Shown in pieces: positions 51,314 to 61,014 of a DNA stretch of 64,000 nt. The stretch is from the NCBI RefSeq assembly GCF_034928825.1, contig NZ_JAYFUL010000024.1, positions 18,676 through 82,675 on the forward strand. Direction: 5' to 3'. Origin of the DNA: Arcicella aquatica. Its GTDB lineage: Bacteria; Bacteroidota; Bacteroidia; Cytophagales; Spirosomataceae. Position 1 is the first letter of the stretch. Every line of letters starts with the position of its first letter. The notes beneath the pieces are model-generated. The model saw only the letters and a program-made list of their open reading frames with translations. It was not told where the DNA came from and made no database searches. The position numbers and the translations under genes were made by a program.

Positions 51314-52003
51314 ATGAGTCCCTCAAAAAAACATGAATCCATTGATGAATTAAGTAATCTTACGGTTACTCAGCTAAAAGTTTTAGACGAGGAAGCACAA
51401 GATATTACACTTGAGGGGAAAACTGCATTCAATGATTCTGAGCTTTTTATTCGCAAGGCTTTTGAGGAATCTCCGCAAAAAGGTTGTGAAATGTTATTTA
51501 GGCGTTATCATAAAATTCTTTGCAGTCATGCAGTGCGTTTTGTGTATTCAAAAGAACTTGCCGAGGACTTGGTCAGTGAAGTATTTTGCAGGTTTTGGAA
51601 AACAAAAGCATATCTGACGGTCACGTCTTCCTATCGTTTTTATTTGTTCAGATGTGTTCGAAACGAAGCTTATAATCATATTCGTTCAGAATTTAAACAG
51701 TTAGATGAGCTTGATTCAGCCATCCATTTTGAATCAGCATTAGGACAACGCCCCGATAGCATAACGCAATTTGAAGAAGTATTCCATCAGGTAGAAGAAT
51801 TAGTAGAATCGCTCTCACCACAATGTAGAAAAGTATTTCTGTTAAATCGGTTTGAGGGCAAAAAATATCAGGAAGTCGCCACCGAATTAAATATTTCTAT
51901 CAAAACCGTTGAAGTTCATATTGGTAAAGCATTGGCAATTATTCGGAAAGGATTAAAAGAGCATTGGTTAATTAGTATGGTCTTATTCCTAATGCAGCGT
52001 TAA
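51314..52003 (+). CDS. ECF-type RNA polymerase sigma factor
   Basis: A 229-residue sigma-70 family factor. Region 2 (CEMLFRRYHKILCSHAVRFV...EDLVSEVFCRFW, about 58-95) and region 4 with the helix-turn-helix (LNRFEGKKYQEVATELNISIKTVEVHI, about 178-205). About 55 extra N-terminal residues precede region 2. A FecR anti-sigma factor and a SusC gene with an STN domain follow, the standard trans-envelope signalling arrangement: substrate binding to SusC releases this sigma factor to transcribe the PUL. Confidence 0.93.
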   Translation: MSPSKKHESIDELSNLTVTQLKVLDEEAQDITLEGKTAFNDSELFIRKAFEESPQKGCEMLFRRYHKILCSHAVRFVYSKELAEDLVSEVFCRFWKTKAYLTVTSSYRFYLFRCVRNEAYNHIRSEFKQLDELDSAIHFESALGQRPDSITQFEEVFHQVEELVESLSPQCRKVFLLNRFEGKKYQEVATELNISIKTVEVHIGKALAIIRKGLKEHWLISMVLFLMQR

Positions 52004-52137
52004 AGTCTGGTCATTCATATCCTGATTTTAAATGCTCCAACAAGATAACACTAAGGGGATTTTTTTAAAATAGTGTCTTAATAATATAGACCAACTTCTA
52101 ATACTATTATCCGATTCTATTAAAGCCTTGAAATACA

Positions 52138-53145
52138 ATGAAACTAGAAATAACATACGAATTAATATTTGACCATTTTGCTCGGAAGACCTCACCTTTG
52201 CAACGCAATCTTATTGAAGAATGGCTAAAGGATGAAGCCAATGAGGAATTGTATTATCAATGGCTAGAAGAATGGGAGAAAAGACATCCGCAGTATTTAG
52301 CTGAAAGCGATGAAGCTTTGACTGGTTTTACTAGTTTTATTAAGAGTAATCCTCACGACGAATTGCTTGATGAAGAAGAAATAACTGAACTAGTATCAGA
52401 AAAGAATAATCGTCGAAGAATGAATTGGCTAATTGCCGCTTCAATTGTATTGCTGATAGGTTTAACGGCTTTTATTTTTCAAGATAAAATCATCTATCAA
52501 AACTATCAAACTACTTTTGGCGAAACGCAGTCTTTAGTCTTGCCAGATGGTAGTAAAGTAACCCTTAATTCAAATTCATCACTTCGTTTACTTCGCTGGG
52601 GTTTTGGCCAAACTAACAGAGAGGTTTTTTTAAACGGAGAAGCTAATTTCTCAGTAAAACATACAGTTGACAATCAGAAGTTTATCGTAAAATCTGCTAA
52701 TAATTTTGAAGTAGTAGTGTTAGGTACTGAATTTACGGTGTATGCTAGAAAAAGAGGCTCAAAAGTTATTTTAAATAAAGGCAAAGTGCAATTGCGTTAT
52801 CAAGAAGGAAAACAAAGCAAAAATGTAATGATGAAGCCAGGTGAATTGCTAACACTGGATCGCCACAATCATATACAAATCAAAGAAACTGCCGAACCAC
52901 AAGCCTATTCGGCATGGGAAGAGAAACGCTTTGTCTTTGAAGAAACTACCTTAGAAGAAGTCGCCTATTTATTAGAAGAAAATTATGGATTACAAGTAGA
53001 AATAAAAGGTTCAGAGCTTTCAAAAAGAGTACTGATGGGCTCGTTCAGGGCAGAAAATGTAGATGAACTTTTAAAATCAATTTCAGAATTATTAAACATT
53101 AATGTGGTCAGACAAGGAACACACGTGCAATTGTCGGAATACTAA
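52138..53145 (+). CDS. FecR-family anti-sigma factor
   Basis: A 335-residue inner-membrane protein. Cytoplasmic N-terminal domain binding the sigma factor (residues 1-95), one helix WLIAASIVLLIGLTAFIF at about 98-116, then the periplasmic FecR domain (LVLPDGSKVTLNSNSSL, FIVKSANNFEVVVLGTEFTV) and a C-terminal STN-like module (FEETTLEEVAYLLEENYGLQVEIKG). It links the SusC STN domain to the ECF sigma factor encoded before it. Confidence 0.92.
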   Translation: MKLEITYELIFDHFARKTSPLQRNLIEEWLKDEANEELYYQWLEEWEKRHPQYLAESDEALTGFTSFIKSNPHDELLDEEEITELVSEKNNRRRMNWLIAASIVLLIGLTAFIFQDKIIYQNYQTTFGETQSLVLPDGSKVTLNSNSSLRLLRWGFGQTNREVFLNGEANFSVKHTVDNQKFIVKSANNFEVVVLGTEFTVYARKRGSKVILNKGKVQLRYQEGKQSKNVMMKPGELLTLDRHNHIQIKETAEPQAYSAWEEKRFVFEETTLEEVAYLLEENYGLQVEIKGSELSKRVLMGSFRAENVDELLKSISELLNINVVRQGTHVQLSEY

Positions 53146-53179
53146 AAACATTTCCTAAAAAACATCTCCTCCATTTATT

Positions 53180-56100
53180 ATGAAAAAACGATTACAAAAA
53201 GCCTCAAAAATGGGGCTTATGGTCACTCTCATGCTTCTTGGTAAGCAAATAGGCCTTTCGCAAGCCCTTGCGATGGTGCAACAAATGCCTCAAAATTCGC
53301 AGGCAGAAAGAGCTCCATCCTCTAGTAAGAAACTTAAAGATGCTTTATCGGAATTAAAAAACCAGTATAAAGTAGAAATCATGTTTGAACTGAAAACGGT
53401 TGAACGCTACATGGTTCAAACTGGAAGCATCAATAATAATTTGAGTATCGAAAAAAATCTCGACCATTTACTTTCTCCATTCGGGCTGACCTATAAAAAA
53501 GTAAACAAAACTTCTTATTTGGTTATGGAAGGAAAAAAAGAAAAAGGAAGAGGTGATTCGGTAACGCCCTCTTCCGAGAATATTTCCAACCAGAAAAGTG
53601 TAGAACTTAATAATACGGCTAATACTTCCATGTCGGATGTACAAGCTGAAAGTATAGCCATTGTAGAACAAACCGTTTCAGGAAAAGTAATCGACGAAAA
53701 AGGCATGGGCTTACCCGGGGTGAATATTGTTCTTAAAGGAACTAATAGAGGGGTAAATTCAGATGCGAATGGTAATTATAAAATAGCAGTACCAGACGAC
53801 AAGGCAGTTTTAGTATTCAGTTTTGTAGGTTATATGAATAAAGAGGTTTTAGTAGGGAATCAAAAGAATATCAATGTTTCTTTACAAGTGGATGATAAAA
53901 CTTTGAGTGAAGTAGTGGTAGTAGGGTATGGTACTGTACAAAAGAAAGATTTAACAGGCTCAGTTTCAGTATTAAAATCTGCTGATATCGTTGCTACGCC
54001 AACGAGTAATGCCTTAGAATCTCTACAAGGAAAAATTGCAGGGCTAGATTTAACCAGAAACGATGGTCAGGCAGGGTCAACGCTAAGTTTTACTTTACGT
54101 GGGAACCGTTCATTAAGTGCTTCTAACTCTCCTTTGATTTTAGTAGACGGTGTACCTTATAGTGCCTCTGCATTAGAGATTAATCCATCGGATATTAAAA
54201 CGATGGTGGTATTGAAAGATGCTTCTTCAACTGCCATTTATGGTACACGTGGTGCAAATGGCGTTATTTTGATTACGACTAATAGTGGAACATCAGGCAA
54301 AACAAAAATTTCATTTAGTTCCTATTATGGTGTACAAGACAACGCTGGCTTAGGAGCTATTCAAAATGGTGAAGAATACGCAACTTTCAAAAGAGAGGCG
54401 TTCCGTACCAGAGGAATTACAGATGATGCGGCGATATTCAATCCTGAAGAATTAGATGCGATTAAAAATCACAAATTTGTAGATTGGCGAGGAGAAATCT
54501 TAAAGAAAGGCTCTATACAAAATCATGAAATTTCGTTGAATGGTGGTAATGAAAAAACAACTTTTAATATTTCATTCGGTGCTTATGGCGAAAAAGGATT
54601 GTTTAAAAATGATCAATTGACACGTTATAACGGAAGTGTGGGCGTTAATCATCAATTGTTTCAAAACGTAAAAATTGGTTCAAAGATTTTCTATACTTAT
54701 CGTGATAACGACATCCGCCAAGACCCTTTAAATCAGGCTAATAAAATAAATCCTTATGGTACTCCTTACGATGCTAACGGAAATATTATTATTTATCCTG
54801 TAGCTGGACAAAGCTTTAACATTACGCCATTGGCTGATGAAGTACCGGGGGTTTACACCAATAATTTATTAGAAAAAAGGATTTTTAATGCTTCATATTT
54901 AGACTGGGAAATTATCAAAAACCTTACATTCAAAACTTCTTTTGGGTTAGATATTCAGAATAGTAGAAGAGGGTATTACTATGGCGCTCAAACCATTACG
55001 AGAGCTGGAAATATCTCTCAATCAGGTATTGAAAGTGCCAATGTGTTGAATTATACATGGGAAAATACCTTGACATATCTTAAAACCTTAGGTAAACATG
55101 ATTTCAATTTCTTATTAGGAAATAGCTTTTTAAGTCGCTCAACAGAATCATTTTCAGGAACAGGTTTCAATCAAGTATCAGAGACTACTACCTTTTATGA
55201 TTTAGGGGCAAACTCAACCCAAGTAGCCATTAAAAGTGGTTTGGTAGAAAGCACCTTGGAATCGTTCTTTGGCCGTGTAAACTATCAATACAATAACAAA
55301 TATTTATTAAGTGCCAGTTTAAGAGCGGACGGTTCATCAGTATTGGCAAAGGGTCATAAATGGGGATACTTCCCTTCGGTAGCTTTGGGTTGGAGAATCT
55401 CTGAAGAATCTTTTATGAAAAATGGCTCATTGTTCACTGATTTAAAATTAAGAGGTAGTTATGGTATTTCAGGAAACTCTGCGATTTCTCCTTATCAAAC
55501 GTTGGGTGGTTTAGGAAAAGTAACTTATTCTTTCGGTGAAACAGCAGCGTATGGTTATTATCCTAAGGCGATTTCAAACCCTAATCTTTCTTGGGAAACG
55601 ACAGCAACAACCAATATTGGTATCGACTTTGGTATCTTGAATAATAGAATAAGCGGAGCAATCAATTACTACCAAAGTAATACTAGCGATTTGTTGATGC
55701 AACGTGTATTACCTAATACTTCTGGTTATACCAGTGTATATGAAAACGTAGGGAAAACAGCCAACAAAGGTTTAGAAATAGAAATTTCTACATTGAATCT
55801 TGTAAATCAATCACCTAAAGGTTTAAAATGGTCAACTGATTTCACTTTCTCGACCAACAAAGAAGAAATCGTAGCGTTGACAGGTGGTGCTGACAGAGAC
55901 TTAGGAAACGGTTGGATTGTTGGTCAGCCTACCCAAGTATACTATGATTATAAAAAGATTGGTATCTGGCAATTAGGACAAGAATCTGAGGCTGCAAAAT
56001 ATGGTCAAGTACCAGGTGACATCAGGGTACAAGATGTAAATAATGACGGGAAAATCACACCAGATGCCGATAGAATGGTAGTAGGAACACCTCGCCCAAA

Positions 56101-56554
56101 CTTTAATCTTGGGGTAAATAATAATATCAGCTACAGGAATTTTGATTTATCAGTGTTCTTCTTTGCTCGTGAAGGACAAATGATTAAAAGTGAGGCGAGT
56201 GGGAATTACAAGATTGATGGTAGAGAAAATGGTCCAAAAGTAGACTATTGGACTCCAGAGAATCCTACGAACGACCATCCTCGTCCAGATATGAACAAAA
56301 ATCAAAACAGTACTTATATGAGTACGCTATATTATGTAGACGGTTCATTCTTGAAAATCAAAAACATCTCTTTAGGTTACGAAATACCTTCACAAATAAG
56401 CAGTAAATGGGGCATCTCGAGAATTAGAATTTACACAACCATGAGAAACTACTTTACATTCAGCAAGTTAGCACCATACGACCCAGAACGTGGCGGAAGT
56501 TTGGCTTTCCCAATGACAAAGCAGTTGATATTCGGTTTAAATGTTAATTTTTAA
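53180..56554 (+). CDS. SusC/RagA TonB receptor with N-terminal signalling (STN) domain
   Basis: A 1124-residue receptor. Signal peptide, STN domain (about 48-115: LKDALSELKNQYKVEIMFEL...LTYKKVNKTSYLV), CarboxypepD-like domain (VSGKVIDEKGMGLPGVNIVL, about 165-245), VVVVGYGTVQKKDLTGSV at about 247, plug, and barrel ending LNVNF. The STN domain lets it report substrate binding to FecR. It is paired with SusD and a pectinesterase, so pectin oligosaccharides are the likely ligand. Confidence 0.95.
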   Translation: MKKRLQKASKMGLMVTLMLLGKQIGLSQALAMVQQMPQNSQAERAPSSSKKLKDALSELKNQYKVEIMFELKTVERYMVQTGSINNNLSIEKNLDHLLSPFGLTYKKVNKTSYLVMEGKKEKGRGDSVTPSSENISNQKSVELNNTANTSMSDVQAESIAIVEQTVSGKVIDEKGMGLPGVNIVLKGTNRGVNSDANGNYKIAVPDDKAVLVFSFVGYMNKEVLVGNQKNINVSLQVDDKTLSEVVVVGYGTVQKKDLTGSVSVLKSADIVATPTSNALESLQGKIAGLDLTRNDGQAGSTLSFTLRGNRSLSASNSPLILVDGVPYSASALEINPSDIKTMVVLKDASSTAIYGTRGANGVILITTNSGTSGKTKISFSSYYGVQDNAGLGAIQNGEEYATFKREAFRTRGITDDAAIFNPEELDAIKNHKFVDWRGEILKKGSIQNHEISLNGGNEKTTFNISFGAYGEKGLFKNDQLTRYNGSVGVNHQLFQNVKIGSKIFYTYRDNDIRQDPLNQANKINPYGTPYDANGNIIIYPVAGQSFNITPLADEVPGVYTNNLLEKRIFNASYLDWEIIKNLTFKTSFGLDIQNSRRGYYYGAQTITRAGNISQSGIESANVLNYTWENTLTYLKTLGKHDFNFLLGNSFLSRSTESFSGTGFNQVSETTTFYDLGANSTQVAIKSGLVESTLESFFGRVNYQYNNKYLLSASLRADGSSVLAKGHKWGYFPSVALGWRISEESFMKNGSLFTDLKLRGSYGISGNSAISPYQTLGGLGKVTYSFGETAAYGYYPKAISNPNLSWETTATTNIGIDFGILNNRISGAINYYQSNTSDLLMQRVLPNTSGYTSVYENVGKTANKGLEIEISTLNLVNQSPKGLKWSTDFTFSTNKEEIVALTGGADRDLGNGWIVGQPTQVYYDYKKIGIWQLGQESEAAKYGQVPGDIRVQDVNNDGKITPDADRMVVGTPRPNFNLGVNNNISYRNFDLSVFFFAREGQMIKSEASGNYKIDGRENGPKVDYWTPENPTNDHPRPDMNKNQNSTYMSTLYYVDGSFLKIKNISLGYEIPSQISSKWGISRIRIYTTMRNYFTFSKLAPYDPERGGSLAFPMTKQLIFGLNVNF

Positions 56555-56581
56555 TTTATCGATTTTTTAAATACCAGCATC

Positions 56582-58261
56582 ATGAAAAAGATACTCACAT
56601 TCGTTATAGGCGTTACCGCTTTCGGGCTATCGTCATGCTCAGATTTTTTAGATGAAACCAATAAAAGTGGACTAACAGGCGATACTTTCTATGCCACCAC
56701 TACAGGAATAGAATCATTAGTAAACAGTACTTATACCCCATTACGTTTTTGGTATGGCAAAGAAGGAGGTGCTACCATGACTGAATTAGCCACTGACCTT
56801 TTTCTAAAAGGAGGCGACTGTCACCATCCAGAAATTGCTGATATGAGTGCCAATTTTAATAGTCAAAGTCCTATTATACAGGTATACTGGAGTAGGCTTT
56901 ATGCAGCAATTAACTATTGTAATACTGCTATCGAAAAAATACCGACTTCTCCTTTACCAGAAGCTACTAAAAAATTGCGTTTAGGGGAAGTATATTACCT
57001 AAGAGCGATGTACAATTGGCTCATTGTTGAAACGTGGGGTGGCGTGCATTTATCTACCAAACCAACAATAGGGGTACAAACTACTTCTACTCGAAGTTCT
57101 GTAGATGAGTTTTATAAAGTGATATTTGCTGATTTAGACCTAGCCATTGCTAACCTAGGGGGAAGAGTTAACCATGAAGGCGGACGAGTAACCAAACCTG
57201 CTGCGGAAGCATTCAAAGCAAGGATGTTATTAACCAGAGGTCAAAACGCAGAAGCAGCAGCTTTGGCAAAAAAAGTAATTAGTGACTATAATTTCAAATT
57301 ATTCAGTGATTACACAGCCCTTTGGGATATTAATAACAGTGAAGGTTCAACTAATTCAGAAGTAATATTCTATGTAAATTATTCTGCTGATAATCTGTTA
57401 AACCCTGCAGATTTGGAATTTGATGGAAACTCTACTGCCAACGCTTTCAGACCTGAAGGAGGAAATCAACTGCACTTAATGTTTACCCCTCGTTATGATT
57501 TTCACGCAGGAATGATTCTGGATATTCCAAATAGTATAGGTTTTCAACGTTATGCTTGTACCAGAAGATATTTAGAGCTTTTCAATAGTGATATTGACCA
57601 GCGTTATAATGGTACTTTTAAAGAAGTTTGGAAAGCAAATGGCGGTCAGATTGGGGTTTATACCAGTATGATTCAGGGTGATACAGCAGTATATTGGAGT
57701 CATAAAGCACTTTCATCAGCTTTCAAAGCAAGTAAAGCTAAAAAGTATGAGTTGAAAGACATCAACGATTTATATAATCCAGACCAATCGTTAGTAGATT
57801 TCCGTAATTTTATCGAAATGCATAAACACAACAGTACGACGGATAGAACAGCAATTTTTGAATTTAGAAGTAAAAGAGATGCTTTCGTAACGAGAATTGC
57901 CGAAATGTATTTGATTGCAGCCGAAGGAGAAATGAAGGCAGGTAATACTGCTGAAGCGGTAAAATATATGAACCTATTAAGAACAAATCGTGCTAAACCT
58001 GGACGTGCTGCTGATATGCAGATTACTGCTAGTCAATTAAATATTGATTTTGTATTAGACGAACGTGCTAGGGAATTAGGAGGTGAATTACTACGCTGGT
58101 TCGATTTAAAAAGAACTGGTAAGCTAGTAGAATATATTAAAGCTTATAATCCGAATGCTAAAAGCAATATCAAAGATTATCAAGTATTAAGACCTATTCC
58201 ACAGTCACACTTAGATGTTATTACTAACAAATCAGAATTCCAACAAAACCCAGGTTGGTAG
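56582..58261 (+). CDS. SusD/RagB outer-membrane lipoprotein of the pectin-type PUL
   Basis: A 559-residue SusD protein. Lipobox GLSSC with Cys19 then SDFLDETNKSG. GEVYYLRAMYNWLIVETWGGV and the C-terminal LDERARELGGELLRWFDLKRTGKL and LRPIPQSHLD are characteristic. Located 27 nt after SusC, so co-transcribed. It binds the oligosaccharide and hands it to SusC. Confidence 0.95.
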   Translation: MKKILTFVIGVTAFGLSSCSDFLDETNKSGLTGDTFYATTTGIESLVNSTYTPLRFWYGKEGGATMTELATDLFLKGGDCHHPEIADMSANFNSQSPIIQVYWSRLYAAINYCNTAIEKIPTSPLPEATKKLRLGEVYYLRAMYNWLIVETWGGVHLSTKPTIGVQTTSTRSSVDEFYKVIFADLDLAIANLGGRVNHEGGRVTKPAAEAFKARMLLTRGQNAEAAALAKKVISDYNFKLFSDYTALWDINNSEGSTNSEVIFYVNYSADNLLNPADLEFDGNSTANAFRPEGGNQLHLMFTPRYDFHAGMILDIPNSIGFQRYACTRRYLELFNSDIDQRYNGTFKEVWKANGGQIGVYTSMIQGDTAVYWSHKALSSAFKASKAKKYELKDINDLYNPDQSLVDFRNFIEMHKHNSTTDRTAIFEFRSKRDAFVTRIAEMYLIAAEGEMKAGNTAEAVKYMNLLRTNRAKPGRAADMQITASQLNIDFVLDERARELGGELLRWFDLKRTGKLVEYIKAYNPNAKSNIKDYQVLRPIPQSHLDVITNKSEFQQNPGW

Positions 58262-58305
58262 GGGAATAGTGATTTAGTGAGTTGTGAATGAGTGATTAAC
58301 TAAAT

Positions 58306-58382
58306 AAATACTCTATATTTTTAATGTTTTGTTGTTGGGATAAAATATCCATACACAAAGCATTAGATTTTATAGAGTATTT
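58306..58382. other. Long nested hairpin between SusD and pectinesterase
   Basis: The outer 12-bp stem AAATACTCTATA/TATAGAGTATTT encloses AATGTTTTG/CAAAGCATT (one G-T pair) and GGATA/TATCC. A 77-nt foldback that could attenuate expression of the enzyme relative to SusC/SusD. Confidence 0.55.
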
Positions 58383-58433
58383 GCCTTTTGAATAATGTTT
58401 GGCGATACAAAATCAACACTTTTTAAAATTCTT

Positions 58434-60329
58434 ATGAAAACAAACCATAGTTATACTTTTATAGTTTTATTATGTTTGATTTCCTTTTTTGGAAATAGCC
58501 AAGCACTAAAAATTCAGCATGATTTAGTTGTTGCTAAGGATGGCTCTGGTGACTTTAGATATATTCAGGATGCCATCGATGCCGTTAGGGTTTATCTTCC
58601 TAACCAAATTACAATTCGAATCAAAAAAGGCATCTATAAAGAAAAAGTGACCATTCCGAGTACGCTAAGCAATATTGCTATTATTGGTGAAGACAGTACT
58701 GTTATTTCCTACAATGATTTTTCTGGTAAAGGGAAAATGGAAACCTTTGATTCTTATACGTTAAGAGTATTAGGCAATGATATTACCTTAGAAAATCTTA
58801 TCATTGAAAATACTGCTGGGAGAGTAGGTCAGGCAGTGGCTTTGCACATTGAAGGAGACCGTTGTGTAATCAAAAAATGTAGTTTCTTAGGCAATCAAGA
58901 TACTATTTTTGCAGCAGGTGATAATTCTCGCCAGCATTTTGTTGATTGCTACATTGAAGGAACTGTTGATTTTATCTTTGGATCTGCAACTGTTTTATTT
59001 GAAAACTGTGTGATTCATAGCAAAACAAATGGTTATGTTACGGCTACTTCTACGCCAAAATGGGTGAATTATGGATATGTTTTCAAAAACTGTAAACTAA
59101 CGGCTTCGGCAGATGTCAACAAAGTGTATTTAGGTCGCCCATGGAGAAGCTATGCCAAAACGGTTTTTATCAATTGTCAACTAGGAAAGCATATTTTACC
59201 AGAAGGATGGGATCCTTGGGGAAAAGTTGAAAACGAAAAAACAACATTTTATGCCGAATATGGAAGTACAGGCGAAGGAGCAAAAACTGATGCTAGGGTA
59301 GGATGGTCGCATCAGCTTACTGAAAAACAGATAAGTGAATATACGTTAGAGAACATATTTTCAGGCAATCCAAATCCAGCATTAAATGCTTTCTGGCATC
59401 AACCCGCTCATTTTGGCATTACTGGGAAAGTTGACACTTCATATAGTAATTATAGTGCTTATTTGAATAGTAAAAAGTCTCATCCTGTTACTGAGATTGT
59501 TCCTGAAAAATCACTACCGAGTGTCCTTGAAAGTAAAAATATTACTTATGGTAAAATTGGAAACAGAGCATTACTGTTAGATGTTTTTTCCCCTAAAAAG
59601 AAAAGCGAAAAACCATTACCTGCTGTCATGATTATTCACGGTGGCGGATGGCGCACTGGTAATAGAACACAACATTACCAATTAGCAAGACGATTAGCTG
59701 AGCAAGGTTATGTATGCTTTACGCCAGAATATAGATTATCTACAGAAGCACTTTATCCAGCCGCTGTACATGATTTAAAAACTGCTCTGCGTTGGATGCG
59801 GGAAAATGCTACTGAATGGAACATTGATGTTGACAAAATAGCAGTATTAGGGTTTTCAGCAGGAGGAGAATTGGCTTCTTTTATGGGCGTAACAGCCGAA
59901 AATCCAACGTATGAAGGAGCAAATGGTAACTTAAAATTCTCTAGCAAAGTACAAGCAATCGTTGATATTGATGGTACACTTTCTTTCGTCCATCCAGAAT
60001 CGGGTGAAGGCAATGATTCAAAAGGCACGTCAGCGGCTACTTATTGGTTTGGTTACCCTAAAAAAGACAATCCTCAACTTTGGGATGAAGCATCACCATT
60101 ATTCCATGTTGGAGCAAATACACCTCCGACACTCTTTTTAAATAGTTCTGTAGATAGAATGCACGCAGGTAGAGACGATTTTAGAAAGGTTTTAGACCAA
60201 TATAAGATTTATTCAGAAGTACATACTTTTGCAGATGCCCCACACTCTTTTTGTTTATTCAATCCTTGGTTTGAACCAACAGTAAAATATATTTCGGCTT
60301 TTTTGAAGAAGACTTTAGCGATAAAATAG
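58434..60329 (+). CDS. Two-domain pectin esterase: CE8 pectinesterase fused to alpha/beta hydrolase
   Basis: A 631-residue exported enzyme starting at MKTNHSYTFIVLLCL (a longer frame from 58395 adds 13 residues before the signal peptide). Domain 1 (about 30-310) is a CE8 pectin methylesterase right-handed helix with GNQDTIFA, GTVDFIFGSA and VYLGRPWR, carrying the two catalytic Asp and the Arg. Domain 2 (about 370-630) is an alpha/beta hydrolase with oxyanion HGGGWRTGNR and nucleophile GFSAGGELAS, and a late AD-APHSF His, resembling acetyl-esterases. It would remove methyl and probably acetyl groups from pectin. It closes the PUL. Confidence 0.9.
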   Translation: MKTNHSYTFIVLLCLISFFGNSQALKIQHDLVVAKDGSGDFRYIQDAIDAVRVYLPNQITIRIKKGIYKEKVTIPSTLSNIAIIGEDSTVISYNDFSGKGKMETFDSYTLRVLGNDITLENLIIENTAGRVGQAVALHIEGDRCVIKKCSFLGNQDTIFAAGDNSRQHFVDCYIEGTVDFIFGSATVLFENCVIHSKTNGYVTATSTPKWVNYGYVFKNCKLTASADVNKVYLGRPWRSYAKTVFINCQLGKHILPEGWDPWGKVENEKTTFYAEYGSTGEGAKTDARVGWSHQLTEKQISEYTLENIFSGNPNPALNAFWHQPAHFGITGKVDTSYSNYSAYLNSKKSHPVTEIVPEKSLPSVLESKNITYGKIGNRALLLDVFSPKKKSEKPLPAVMIIHGGGWRTGNRTQHYQLARRLAEQGYVCFTPEYRLSTEALYPAAVHDLKTALRWMRENATEWNIDVDKIAVLGFSAGGELASFMGVTAENPTYEGANGNLKFSSKVQAIVDIDGTLSFVHPESGEGNDSKGTSAATYWFGYPKKDNPQLWDEASPLFHVGANTPPTLFLNSSVDRMHAGRDDFRKVLDQYKIYSEVHTFADAPHSFCLFNPWFEPTVKYISAFLKKTLAIK

Positions 60330-60340
60330 GTCATCAGTAA

Positions 60341-60383
60341 TTTATAGAACAATCTATTTGTATAAATCAGGTTGTTCTATAAA
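60341..60383 (+). terminator. Terminator of the pectin-type PUL
   Basis: A 12-bp stem TTTATAGAACAA / TTGTTCTATAAA, then AATTTCAGTTTTTTT. Confidence 0.75.
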
Positions 60384-60414
60384 AATTTCAGTTTTTTTAA
60401 AAGTCATTGTCACT

Positions 60415-60422
60415 TATCTTTG
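60415..60422 (+). promoter_or_regulatory. -7 box of the toxin-antitoxin operon
   Basis: TATCTTTG, a perfect TAnnTTTG, 21 nt before the antitoxin ATG. The -33 region is T-rich without a clear TTG. Confidence 0.55.
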
Positions 60423-60443
60423 TATAAGATAAAAACAAACTAT

Positions 60444-60680
60444 ATGGCTGGATCAATTCATTTTAATACAAACATAACTTTCAATCAATTGATTGAATTA
60501 GTTCGTCAATTACCTGAAAAGCAAAAAATCAGATTAGCATCTATTTTAGTTGAAGATGATAATACTTTGACAAAAGAAGAAGTAATTGCTAAAATCAAAG
60601 AAGGATTAAAAGATGTAAAACTTCACAAAGAAGGGAAAATTAAACTAAACACTTTAGAGGATTTTTTAGCAAATGTATAA
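60444..60680 (+). CDS. Putative antitoxin of a type II toxin-antitoxin pair
   Basis: A 78-residue protein, start MAGSIHFNTNITFNQL chosen over an ATG 72 nt upstream that lies before the -7 box. FNQLIELVRQLPEKQKIRLASIL is followed by TLTKEEVIAKIKEGLKDVKLHKEGK, then LNTLEDFLANV. Short, charged, helical; similar in size and position to antitoxins of RelE-like toxins. It overlaps the toxin gene by 8 nt. Confidence 0.65.
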   Translation: MAGSIHFNTNITFNQLIELVRQLPEKQKIRLASILVEDDNTLTKEEVIAKIKEGLKDVKLHKEGKIKLNTLEDFLANV

Positions 60681-60999
60681 AATCATAACTGCAAGAAGTT
60701 TTGAGAAAGAAGCAAAATCTTTGTTAAAGAAATATTCTTCCCTTCGACAAGAACTTATTACGCTTAGTAAAGAGCTATGTGAAAATCCTACAAAGGGTAC
60801 TCCATTAGGTAAAAATTGCTATAAAATTCGACTTGCAATTAAAAGTAAAGAAAGGGGTAAAAGTGGTGGAGCAAGAGTCATTTCATACGTAATAACTGAT
60901 AATGAAGAAGTTATTTTATTAACCATTTATGATAAACAAGTAAAGCCCGACCTCCAACCTAATGAGTTGAATCAGCTTTTAGAAGATCTTCTTGAATAG
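60673..60999 (+). CDS. RelE/HigB-like toxin
   Basis: A 108-residue protein of the RelE/ParE superfamily. KIITARSFEKEAKSLLKKYSSL opens with a long helix, NPTKGTPLGKNCYKIRLAIKSKERGKSGGARVISYV gives the central strands, and LTIYDKQVKPDL the last strand. RelE-type toxins cut mRNA in ribosomes. Translation is coupled to the antitoxin by an 8-nt overlap. The exact subfamily cannot be fixed by eye. Confidence 0.75.
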   Translation: MYKIITARSFEKEAKSLLKKYSSLRQELITLSKELCENPTKGTPLGKNCYKIRLAIKSKERGKSGGARVISYVITDNEEVILLTIYDKQVKPDLQPNELNQLLEDLLE

Positions 61000-61014
61000 T
61001 TCAACATTTTTATG

